Source: UBA9339 sp964535195 (GTDB taxonomy: Bacteria; Pseudomonadota; Gammaproteobacteria; UBA9339). From it: DNA of 64,000 nt. Below the pieces are notes generated by a model. That model saw only the letters and a program-made list of their open reading frames with translations. It ran no database searches and had not been told where the DNA came from. A program made the position numbers and the translations under genes. The DNA is taken from positions 10,164 through 74,163 of the forward strand of contig CAZHSI010000007.1 in NCBI GenBank assembly GCA_964535195.1, written 5' to 3'. Shown here in pieces: positions 45,550-53,233 of the stretch (positions are counted from its first letter, which is position 1; every line of letters begins with the position of its first letter).

Positions 45550-47192
45550 TTGGCTAGTTTTTTATTAATGTACCATTGTTGTAAAACTGAAAGTAAATTA
45601 TTTACTAGCCAGTATAATACCAGGCCAGAAGGAAAATTTATAAAAAATACCGTAAAGACTACAGGCATAAACATCATCATCTTCGCCTGGGTGGGATCTG
45701 CCGAAGTTGGGCTTAAACGCTGCTGCAACAACATACTAATACCCATCAATATTGGTAAAATATAATATGGATCTGCCGCAGATAGATCTTGGAGCCAAAA
45801 AACGAACGGGGCATGCCTTAGCTCTACAGCCCCAATTAAAACATAATATAAAGCGATAAAAAATGGTATTTGAATCAACATTGGCAAACAACCACCTAAG
45901 TTAAGTGGGTTTATTTTTTCTTTTTTGTATAAATCCATGGTAGCCTGGTGCAATTTTTGTTTATCATCACCATAACGCTCTTTAATGGCCTGTATCTTCG
46001 GCATTAATTCACGCATCTTGGCCATAGAACGGCAACTACTTTCTGAAAGCTTATAAAATGCTAGTTTAATTAACAAGGTCACTAAAATAATAGCAACGCC
46101 CCAGTTACCAACAACTTTAAAGATATTTTTTAAAATCCAAAAAAAACCTACCGCAATTACCCATAACCAACCGTAATCTACAGTACGATCGAGCCCTTTA
46201 GCCAAATGGGAGAAGTTCTCTGATATTTCTGGTCCAACATATAACACTGAACTAATGGTACTTTTGTCACCCGGAGCAACGGTGATCGTGTTATCACCCA
46301 AACCAACCGTATAAACGCCATCATTACTAACTCTATTAAAATAGCGATACGTTTTGTCTTGCGCAGGGACCCAGGCGCTTAAAAAATATCTTTGTTGCAT
46401 CGCTACCCAACCACCCTGGTTCTCGCGTATAAATTCTTTGTTATTCTTTACCGCATTCTCAATATCAGAAAAACTAACCTTTTCATATGGCGTTTCTGTG
46501 CTAGAAATAGCGGCGCCAGTATAGGTGCTGATTTTGAAAAGCCCCTTGGTTTCATCAAATTTTTTACGTTTGAGTTCAGCATAAAACTGTCCGGCCCATG
46601 GTTTGCTTGATTTATTATCAATCTCGTAATCCACTGCAATATCATATTTATTCTTTGTAAAAGTAAACGTCTTGGTAATGGCCATACCCAGAGCATTACT
46701 CCACAATAATTTAACTTTTAACGTATCTGCTGCCGACTCAAGTCGATACTCTTTGTCGCTCGTAGCATATTGCGCTGGTTTTTCGGTAGTGTCTGGTCCT
46801 AACAAGCTAGTTAATCTACTCTGAGCTATATAGTAACGATCAGAGCTATCACTTAACAGACGAGTTGGTTTGGCTTGATAATTAACTGCAGGATACTTTG
46901 GCAAATCAACCTGAACAATATCTCCACCCTCCGTATCAATAGCTACCTCCAATACATCAGTGTGCACCTTAATTAATCTGGTTTCAGGTATCGCTATCGT
47001 TGCCGTTTTTTGGTTTATGCTGGGTTCTGCCACTACTTGCTTATTGGCGACAGTTGTCGCAGTAGAAACACTTTGTGCATTGGATATATTATTAGGCGTG
47101 GTTGTCAACCCATAATCTTTTTGCCATGCTTCCCATAGCGCAAAAACACAAACCCCTAGCAATATGTACAAAATAATTTTTTTATCTATCAT
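45546..47192 (-). CDS. yidC: membrane protein insertase YidC
   Basis: The product has 548 aa, exactly the E. coli length. It has an N-terminal membrane anchor, a large periplasmic domain (residues about 60-340) and a conserved C-terminal 60KD_IMP core with five membrane segments (GCLPMLIQIPFFIALYYVL, LVNNLLSVLQQWYIN). It inserts inner-membrane proteins with or without SecYEG. It is part of the rpmH-rnpA-yidD-yidC-mnmE cluster. Confidence 0.98.
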   Translation of the reverse strand: MIDKKIILYILLGVCVFALWEAWQKDYGLTTTPNNISNAQSVSTATTVANKQVVAEPSINQKTATIAIPETRLIKVHTDVLEVAIDTEGGDIVQVDLPKYPAVNYQAKPTRLLSDSSDRYYIAQSRLTSLLGPDTTEKPAQYATSDKEYRLESAADTLKVKLLWSNALGMAITKTFTFTKNKYDIAVDYEIDNKSSKPWAGQFYAELKRKKFDETKGLFKISTYTGAAISSTETPYEKVSFSDIENAVKNNKEFIRENQGGWVAMQQRYFLSAWVPAQDKTYRYFNRVSNDGVYTVGLGDNTITVAPGDKSTISSVLYVGPEISENFSHLAKGLDRTVDYGWLWVIAVGFFWILKNIFKVVGNWGVAIILVTLLIKLAFYKLSESSCRSMAKMRELMPKIQAIKERYGDDKQKLHQATMDLYKKEKINPLNLGGCLPMLIQIPFFIALYYVLIGAVELRHAPFVFWLQDLSAADPYYILPILMGISMLLQQRLSPTSADPTQAKMMMFMPVVFTVFFINFPSGLVLYWLVNNLLSVLQQWYINKKLAK

Positions 47193-47243
47193 AAGCTATC
47201 TCTATAAAATTCCTTCTGCTACCACAGTTATAACATCTCGCTA

Positions 47244-47519
47244 TCAATAAACCTTGTTATCTATAAAACTTTTTTGTCTTACCGATTGCTCTCTTTCTTC
47301 TGGCACGGGATCATACCCCTCACCCTTGTACCAAGGATGACACTTCAATAGTCTTTTAAGCGTTAACCACGCTCCTAAAAAAACTCCAAATCGTTCAATA
47401 GCAATTTCAGCATACAAAGAACAACTAGGATAAAAGCGACATTGCCCCCCTAAAAAAGGACTAAGAAAAAATCTATAAAGGTTTATTAAAGTTAGGGCGA
47501 TTTTTTTGAGCATAAACAC
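47244..47519 (-). CDS. yidD: membrane protein insertion efficiency factor YidD
   Basis: The product has 91 aa. The family core is intact: YRFFLSPFLGGQCRFYPSCS, LYAEIAIERFG and KRLLKCHPWYKGEGYDPVP. YidD is a small inner-membrane-associated protein thought to aid YidC insertion. Its start lies inside the end of rnpA (47-bp overlap), the usual arrangement. Confidence 0.96.
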   Translation of the reverse strand: MFMLKKIALTLINLYRFFLSPFLGGQCRFYPSCSLYAEIAIERFGVFLGAWLTLKRLLKCHPWYKGEGYDPVPEEREQSVRQKSFIDNKVY

Positions 47520-47850
47520 ATTGTTCCATCTGCTTTTCCAATAGAAGCGCCATCTCTTTTCTACATGAAACTTCTACATCTCTATTTACCACAATCACAA
47601 AATCGATACTCGTAAATTGATTTTGTTTCAAACGAAAAACTTCACGGGCCATCCGTTTAAACCAATTCCTGTTAACGGCTGTTTTTACGTTCCTTTTGGG
47701 GACGATAATCCCCATTCTTGGATAATTAGCATTATTATAACAACATCTGACCGTAAATATTTTTGAAAATATTTTCTGTTGCGCTTTATATACTTTTTTG
47801 AATTGGGCCTCTGTTACAAGACGACTTTTTCGTGGAAAGTTATATTTCAT
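47473..47850 (-). CDS. rnpA: ribonuclease P protein component
   Basis: The ATG at 47850 is chosen; its A is shared with the stop of rpmH (TGATG), so the genes are coupled. The product has 125 aa. The RNR-like motif is in VNRNWFKRMAREVFR, and the N terminus has FPRKSRLVTEAQFKKVY. It binds the catalytic RNA (rnpB, not in this window) for tRNA 5' processing. Confidence 0.96.
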   Translation of the reverse strand: MKYNFPRKSRLVTEAQFKKVYKAQQKIFSKIFTVRCCYNNANYPRMGIIVPKRNVKTAVNRNWFKRMAREVFRLKQNQFTSIDFVIVVNRDVEVSCRKEMALLLEKQMEQCVYAQKNRPNFNKPL

Positions 47851-47984
47851 CAAACACTAAGACGTTTTCTACCCTTAGCTCGTCGACGGTTAATTACTTG
47901 TCTGCCATCTTGCGTTGCCATACGTTTACGAAAACCGTGGGTTCTTTTCCGCTTGATCTTGCTTGGTTGGAAGGTTCTTTTCAT
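47850..47984 (-). CDS. rpmH: 50S ribosomal protein L34
   Basis: A 44-codon gene on the minus strand, short enough to be missed by length cut-offs. The product starts MKRTFQPSKIKRKRTHGFR and ends GRKRLSV, a full L34. Its TGA overlaps the rnpA start. The promoter at 48032-48060 is upstream. In many bacteria rpmH borders the replication origin, which supports the origin call to its right. Confidence 0.98.
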   Translation of the reverse strand: MKRTFQPSKIKRKRTHGFRKRMATQDGRQVINRRRAKGRKRLSV

Positions 47985-48367
47985 AGTTTAGACCACCAAA
48001 GAAAATTAAATTCTTATTTTTTAGGAGGCTAATGTTATTAATTTTACACGGATTTGTCAAAAACAAATAACACACATAGAAATAGTTTTTTATATATTTA
48101 AAAGTTTATTGTTATTTATGACACCAAAATTTGTGGAAAAGTATAAATTACATATTATTTTCAACAAGTTAAGTGAATTTTTGTTTGTGGGTTATTTATA
48201 TATAGTTTGTTAGTTATATATTTTTAAAAGATATCCACAGTTAATCCACAGGAAAAATATTTGGTTGATATAATGAATTTCGATAAAGTGTTATACTATT
48301 TTTTGTTGACACCGAAGCTAAAAATTTTTATTCGGTATAGAAACCTAAATTATAAAAAGAGGGATTT
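47985..48367. other. AT-rich intergenic region, candidate oriC
   Basis: About 380 bases between divergent rpmH and the stress-protein gene. It has long A/T tracts (48080-48120, 48195-48230). Four DnaA-box-like sites are seen, each one or two bases from TTATCCACA: 48132-48140 (TGTGGAAAA), 48186-48194 (TGTGGGTTA), 48231-48239 (ATATCCACA) and 48242-48250 (TAATCCACA). The position beside rpmH and rnpA is the classical origin position. No perfect box is present, so this is inference. Confidence 0.5.
48032..48060 (-). promoter_or_regulatory. promoter of the rpmH-rnpA-yidD-yidC-mnmE cluster
   Basis: On the minus strand a consensus -35 TTGACA (48060-48055) is followed after 17 bp by TAACAT (48037-48032), leaving a leader of roughly 40 nt before the rpmH ATG. 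Confidence 0.6.
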
Positions 48368-48802
48368 ATGAAAGAATATAAAAATATCCTAGTTGCTATA
48401 GAATTAAATAATAAAACCGATGCGGAACCAATAAAACATGCTAAAAATATGATTAAAGAGTTCGGAGCTAATGTTTCTTTAGTACATGCGGTGGAGTACG
48501 TCGTTGGTTATAATGCTTATGGTGTAGGGGTTAATATAGAGGTAGAGGATATTTTAGTTAATAAATCAAAAGAAGTTATGAATATTGTCGGTGAAAAGCT
48601 TAGTGTCCCTGAAAGCAGAAGAATAGTCAAAGTTGGTCCTGCAAAATATGTTATTTTAGAGGAAGCTGAAAGAATGAAGGCTGATTTAATCATTGTGGGC
48701 AGCCACGGTAAACATGGGATCAGGGCACTTCTTGGTTCTACCGCTGATGGCGTACTACATGGAGCAAAATGTGATGTTTTAGCGGTAAGGTTGCGCGAAT
48801 AA
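48368..48802 (+). CDS. universal stress protein, UspA family
   Basis: The product has 144 aa. The UspA fold starts KNILVAIELNN. The nucleotide-binding motif near the C terminus reads VGSHGKHGIRALLGS (G-x2-G-x9-GS pattern), so it probably binds ATP. It is cytosolic. The exact role is unknown; such proteins are induced by growth arrest or stress. A GAGGG site precedes the ATG. Confidence 0.92.
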   Translation: MKEYKNILVAIELNNKTDAEPIKHAKNMIKEFGANVSLVHAVEYVVGYNAYGVGVNIEVEDILVNKSKEVMNIVGEKLSVPESRRIVKVGPAKYVILEEAERMKADLIIVGSHGKHGIRALLGSTADGVLHGAKCDVLAVRLRE

Positions 48803-48914
48803 CATGATGATTTTTGAGATAATTTACTCGCTTTCTAATTCTAATAATGGGATCGCCTCTGCTTAAGGTTTTTTACTTTTTTTGCAAAAAAGTGTTATCA
48901 GGGAGAAACTGAAT

Positions 48915-50930
48915 ATGGTACGTAGTAAGTCAATGTTTTTATTTTTCAGTTGGCGACTAAAAACGATTTTGCAGCGATCTAAGCTGATTTTGCCCCTATT
49001 TTTTCCTATGAAACTTGGCGCCAAGTTGAATCTTACTAGAAGATGTTTATTGATCGTGTCGCTTGTTTTTTCAATACTTTCTATAAACCGATGTTATGCA
49101 CTAGACGTAGGTGAATCATATGGCGGTGGTACAATATTCTGTGTAAGTCAAACGCCAGATATCACTAAATGTGTTACTTTTGGTTCAGGTAATTATGGTC
49201 TCATTATGGCAGATGAGGATCAGGCTAATTTTGATTCTGCCAACCATGGTGTGAGTTGGGCTACCAAAACTAAAAGTATTACCACTGCTCGATCAGATGA
49301 AGATGGGGCCTCAAACACAAATGCCATTATTACAGCACTACCCGAAGATAATCCAAGTAACAACGCAGCGTGGTTATGTCGTAGTTATAGAGATAAAAAA
49401 GAGGGGCATGACGATTGGTATTTACCCTCCAAAAATGAGTTAAACAAAATATGTCTTTATGCCAAGAGCAATAATTTAATTGGCAGAAGTTGTCTCGGCA
49501 GTAAACCTGATGGAGTTCAGTGTTTGATTGGGGGAGATAAAGGGGGAGGTTTATATTGGAGCTCTACTGAGAAACCTTCCATAGTGAGTTTTAGCTCGTG
49601 GTTTCAGAGTCTTGGTGGGCAACAAAGCTACTTTAGCAAAGCTAATGGTTTCTTTGGTGTGCGTGCTATACGGACTTTTGCTTTACCACCGAAAAAACAG
49701 TCTAGTAGTTGGGCTCCAAAGCGACCTGGGGCTGTAGCATTAACTGTGGCAGGAGAGACCTCCGGAAGAGATTTTGTTGCTATTGGAACATATCGTCGTC
49801 AGATAGTGAATCCTGGGGGGGCGGCGGCCGCAGCTGCATCCGGTGTTCTCGGAGGCATGGATGGTGAGGCGGCTGCAGCAGCAGCGCCAGATGTTTTTAG
49901 GCGCAGAGGAATTGATCGTTTTACTTTTGTAGATGTTGGCAATAGAGCCCCTCGGATTGGAAATTTAACCCAATTGTATCCACAGGGTTATGTGTTACCA
50001 ACGCTTATCCAAGCGATAACTGAAGCAGGCATTCCAGTTCCAGGAGAGGTATTTTCGCAATGCGATAACGTAGCTGCCTGCGCTATTGAAAGAGGGGCGG
50101 TAAATTGTACCAGACTAACCAGGGAAGATGCAGCGACGATAGCGTTGTACACTTTTGATTTTGGCGCTAATAGAGGAAGCGATAATCCTTATCGTTTAAT
50201 TAATCAAGCTCTCTTTGCGCGCGATACTGTGCAACTGGGTAGATTGCGAGGTTTGATCTACAGGTTGTTGTGTGCGCTAAGGAGCGTGCCGCCAGCCCAT
50301 CACCAAACCCTCTTTAGGGGAATTAGAGAGCGTGTTAAGCTAAATGAGACCCACTACAGTAAGGGAAAAAAGGTTACGTGGCACACTTTCTCATCTGCTA
50401 CTACGGAGATGGAAACTACCCAGGATTTTTTGACTGATCATAGAACGGGGAGATGTGAGGGGACACTTTTTATTATTCGTGGAACTCCGTGGGGCTACAA
50501 TATCCAACCATTTTCTTGTTTTCCTGATGAAAGAGAGATCCTGCTAGAGCCAGAGATCAATTTTAGGGTAACTGGTATTGTTAACCCTCCAGTTGGTTTA
50601 ACCATTATAGATCTTGAGATGCTTCCTGATCAGAGGCTGTTGCTTGAAAACCGTATTCCAAGATATGTTGTAGCTGTTGGTTCAGAATTACCCCCGACGG
50701 TGTCGGTGGTTCCTCCTTCTGCGCCTGCCCCTGCCACGGCAGATAGTAGCAGATATGTTGCACAGGAAGATTGGCAAAGTACCATAGACGAAGGTTTGTC
50801 ATTTAAGAGAGGAGATATAATAAATATTATGGATAAAGGAAATGAAGATTGGTGGATGGGAGAGCTGAATGGTAATGTAGGTTGGGTGCCATCAAGGCTT
50901 TTGCAATCCACTTTTTCAGCATCTTCATAG
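48915..50930 (+). CDS. secreted DUF1566-ADP-ribosyltransferase-SH3 fusion, effector-like
   Basis: The start at 48915 has AGGGAG upstream (671 aa). A start at 49009 would place the hydrophobic segment as a normal signal peptide (CLLIVSLVFSILSI, then CYA). Residues about 60-275 resemble DUF1566, also found in the Legionella Lcl adhesin C-terminus (DDWYLPSKNEL, YWSSTE). An Ala/Gly linker follows. Residues about 390-590 look like an R-S-E ADP-ribosyltransferase: Arg468 in TLFRGI, Ser493-Ser494 in TFSSAT, and the E-x-E pair Glu539/Glu541 in PDEREILLEP. E-x-E suggests arginine modification. Residues 614-663 are an SH3 domain of eukaryotic type (LSFKRGDIINI, Trp646-Trp647, GWVPSRLL). A host-directed toxin is likely; the target is unknown. 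Confidence 0.78.
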   Translation: MVRSKSMFLFFSWRLKTILQRSKLILPLFFPMKLGAKLNLTRRCLLIVSLVFSILSINRCYALDVGESYGGGTIFCVSQTPDITKCVTFGSGNYGLIMADEDQANFDSANHGVSWATKTKSITTARSDEDGASNTNAIITALPEDNPSNNAAWLCRSYRDKKEGHDDWYLPSKNELNKICLYAKSNNLIGRSCLGSKPDGVQCLIGGDKGGGLYWSSTEKPSIVSFSSWFQSLGGQQSYFSKANGFFGVRAIRTFALPPKKQSSSWAPKRPGAVALTVAGETSGRDFVAIGTYRRQIVNPGGAAAAAASGVLGGMDGEAAAAAAPDVFRRRGIDRFTFVDVGNRAPRIGNLTQLYPQGYVLPTLIQAITEAGIPVPGEVFSQCDNVAACAIERGAVNCTRLTREDAATIALYTFDFGANRGSDNPYRLINQALFARDTVQLGRLRGLIYRLLCALRSVPPAHHQTLFRGIRERVKLNETHYSKGKKVTWHTFSSATTEMETTQDFLTDHRTGRCEGTLFIIRGTPWGYNIQPFSCFPDEREILLEPEINFRVTGIVNPPVGLTIIDLEMLPDQRLLLENRIPRYVVAVGSELPPTVSVVPPSAPAPATADSSRYVAQEDWQSTIDEGLSFKRGDIINIMDKGNEDWWMGELNGNVGWVPSRLLQSTFSASS

Positions 50931-51505
50931 ATGTGGGGGCAAGTCCTGAAATCGACAAACAATCCTAATAAGGTTTTGATAGGAACTCAACGTCTAAAAT
51001 ACGATAGATAAAACTACTGTAATGAAATACTTTCATGATTTGGAACCAAGCAACAACAAAACAAATACTCATTGTCGGTTGTTGGGGAACTTGATCAAGA
51101 GTTAGAAACTTTTTATCGTAAAATAAAATTACTACCAGCTTTGAATAAATAAAACTTCACTATACTCGGCTTGGTCTGGCAAACGCACAAAACTATGAAT
51201 ATGCTGGTATCCCTAATTGATTCATGGTATTGATGATTAAACATTTAATGCTAATTTCTTTAGTTTATCGCCCAAGAGATCTTATCACCAAGCAATAGTT
51301 TAAAACGAAACATTGGCTGTTTCAGCCAGGTTTTTGCGATGATGTTGTCTTTTTTCTTCCAATTATACTGTGTTTGCTTTAGGTAAATATTTTAATTGGA
51401 TAAGTTTTTAATAAGAGTAGTATAAAACATAAGGTCACATTTACCCAAGTGCCGGCGTTTAAAATAAATTAATGTAAATAATAGAGTGATTAATTGAGGA
51501 AAAAC
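50931..51505. other. intergenic region, possibly decayed coding DNA
   Basis: About 575 bases with no intact gene. Short open stretches such as GELDQELETFYRKIKLLP (near 51080-51145) end in stops and may be a gene remnant. The right end must hold the SET gene promoter; no clear match was found. Confidence 0.45.
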
Positions 51506-52861
51506 ATGTTTAGCAAGTTACCTAATCAGTCTTTTAAGATGTTAGTGAGAAATATTGTTATATTTTTAGGTATTATATTTTCACAGTGGTCTTTAGGTTT
51601 ATCTAATATCCAAGAACAATATCTAGCAGAAGAGCCATTAACGAAAATAGCAAACAGACTATATAACCAAGGGATGACTGAACAAGAGATATGCGAATAT
51701 TTTAAGCAAAACCTACCTAAGGTAACCCCAAAGTTAGCAAAAGAAAAATTTGGTATAGATTGGATAGAAAATAGTTTAAAGAACCAAAGTGGAGTTCCAA
51801 TTGAAGGTCGCAAGATTGTAGACCAAGGCTATTATCCTACTGTGGCTATCTGTAATATGGGGTTAGGCGCGAAGGTTGGATACGGGTTGTTTGCTATGGA
51901 AAAAATAGCGAAAGGCCAGGTTATTGCGGAATATACTGGTAGATTAATGACCGATGATAATTATAAGCCAGGACCATATGCGGTTAAACTTGGTGATAAG
52001 ACTTATCTTACTGCAGCATCGGCGGGAAATGTTGCACGTTTTGCATTACATTTAATGTCGGAGCAAGAATTAGAAGCGTATCAATATAAGTATCCGCTAA
52101 CATCCTCATTATGGTTTGAGATTGAGAGGTTAATCCCTTGGCGAATAACAAATAAGAGAAATGAAATAGCAACGGCTAATGCAGCTCTTGTTCCGCTAGT
52201 TTCTAATGATGCTACCGAGCATGTGTTATTAGTGGCTTTAAAAGATATAGAGTCTTTTGAACAGATTGGCTTTTCATATGATACTTCATTTGGATTTGAA
52301 GACTCTCCTTGGCCAGATGAGCCGATCATATTTAATAAAGAGGGAGAACCAATTGTAAAAAATGAATACAAAATATTAAATAGGAAAATACGTCTTACCG
52401 ATCCTCTAGATAAGAAAGCCATGTATATACTCTTGCGGCCGGGTGATTATTGGTCAAACGCAAAACGTTTTGAATTGGTAAATATTATTTACGTGTTGAT
52501 CTTTAGTGAGGACGTTGCTACTCATAAAAAACATTGCTTTATTACTGATACCAAGGTGTATGAGAAACAAGTATATAAGCCTCGGAATAGGATAACAGTT
52601 CCAGGCTATATTTTAGAAATAAAGAATAATGATCTCTTAGAAAGCCTTAAATTTATGACAGTAATATGGACAATTGAAACAGCTGAGGGTGAGCATAATA
52701 ACCAGGATAAGCTAGAAAAAAGAGCGATTCTTAGCGCTGCTAGAGAAGGAAATTATGAGAAGGTTTATGAATTATTAGGAACAAAGGCATCTGGTTGTAA
52801 AAATCTAATTAGACAGCTTGAGGATGGGCTAGCTGAACCCAAAGATCGACAAGAATTATAG
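51506..52861 (+). CDS. SET-domain protein, effector-like
   Basis: ATG 51506 has TGAGGA upstream; a TTG at 51494 is less likely. The product has 451 aa. A hydrophobic N terminus (NIVIFLGIIFSQWSLGLS) may be a signal or anchor. The SET domain spans roughly residues 110-270: GYGLFAMEKIAKGQVIAEYT (from residue 125), NVARFALH (175-182, matching the NxxRFxxH motif) and VALKDIESFEQIGFSYD. It would use S-adenosylmethionine to methylate lysines. SET proteins of Legionella and Chlamydia act on host chromatin. The Asn-His-Ser motif is incomplete (ALHLM instead of INHSC), so activity is uncertain. The C-terminal third is helical and unassigned. Confidence 0.75.
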   Translation: MFSKLPNQSFKMLVRNIVIFLGIIFSQWSLGLSNIQEQYLAEEPLTKIANRLYNQGMTEQEICEYFKQNLPKVTPKLAKEKFGIDWIENSLKNQSGVPIEGRKIVDQGYYPTVAICNMGLGAKVGYGLFAMEKIAKGQVIAEYTGRLMTDDNYKPGPYAVKLGDKTYLTAASAGNVARFALHLMSEQELEAYQYKYPLTSSLWFEIERLIPWRITNKRNEIATANAALVPLVSNDATEHVLLVALKDIESFEQIGFSYDTSFGFEDSPWPDEPIIFNKEGEPIVKNEYKILNRKIRLTDPLDKKAMYILLRPGDYWSNAKRFELVNIIYVLIFSEDVATHKKHCFITDTKVYEKQVYKPRNRITVPGYILEIKNNDLLESLKFMTVIWTIETAEGEHNNQDKLEKRAILSAAREGNYEKVYELLGTKASGCKNLIRQLEDGLAEPKDRQEL

Positions 52862-52965
52862 ATACATTTTGAAGCTTGTGTTGATACAACATTTATACTG
52901 GATCTCGCGGCTTCGCTATGCTTTTGTTGTGGAACGAAGTTGCGTCTGATTGGTCCGGGAAATGT

Positions 52966-53213
52966 TTCAAAAGGAAATGAGGATTGGTGGATGGGAGAGC
53001 TGAGTGGTAATAGAGTTCTTTCCAAACCTACGTCTTTTGTCATACTACTGCGTTGCACATTCGCTCGCAATGCTCATTTACCTAGAAGTAAACCCCGCTT
53101 GCTCACTTCATGTGCGTCTTGTATTATGCCAAAATACTTGGTTTGGAAAGAACTCTAATGTAGGTTGGGTGCCATCAAGGCTTTTGCAATCCACTTTTTC
53201 AGCGACTTCATAG
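52966..53213 (+). pseudogene. truncated copy of the SH3 domain end
   Basis: Codons equivalent to KGNEDWWMGEL and, after the insertion, VGWVPSRLLQSTFSA correspond to the C terminus of the ADP-ribosyltransferase-SH3 protein (50836-50930). Nucleotide identity is very high in both pieces. There is no start or upstream domain, so no protein is expected. Confidence 0.75.
53011..53157. mobile_element. MITE-like element with perfect 18-bp inverted repeats
   Basis: TAGAGTTCTTTCCAAACC at 53011-53028 is matched exactly in reverse complement at 53140-53157. The 147-bp element interrupts the SH3 copy. Comparison with the intact copy at 50866-50880 (ggtaatgtagg) shows a precise insertion with a TA or TAA duplication. 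It encodes no transposase, so mobilisation would be in trans. Confidence 0.85.
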
Positions 53214-53233
53214 AAGTATCAAGCCTTTGCTCC

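Larger units (their letters stand above)
52862..53233. other. duplicated, interrupted SH3-gene end
   Basis: About 370 bases. It holds a decayed copy of the 3' end of the 48.9-kb gene, split by a small transposable element (annotated separately). The part before 52965 includes a GC-rich patch (ctcgcggcttcgc) of repeat-like character. Confidence 0.7.

Noticed and set aside
48024..48071. AGGAGG followed by ATG and a 12-codon frame upstream of rpmH
   Set aside because: The spacing to ATG is only 3 nt, the frame is tiny, and it lies over the rpmH promoter on the other strand.
53004..53213. Small open frames through the MITE
   Set aside because: They arise from the element joined to the SH3 remnant; there is no start signal and no conserved product.
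48882..53233. Prophage or plasmid island explanation for the effector genes
   Set aside because: No integrase, phage structural, or mobilisation gene is seen, and both flanks are housekeeping genes.
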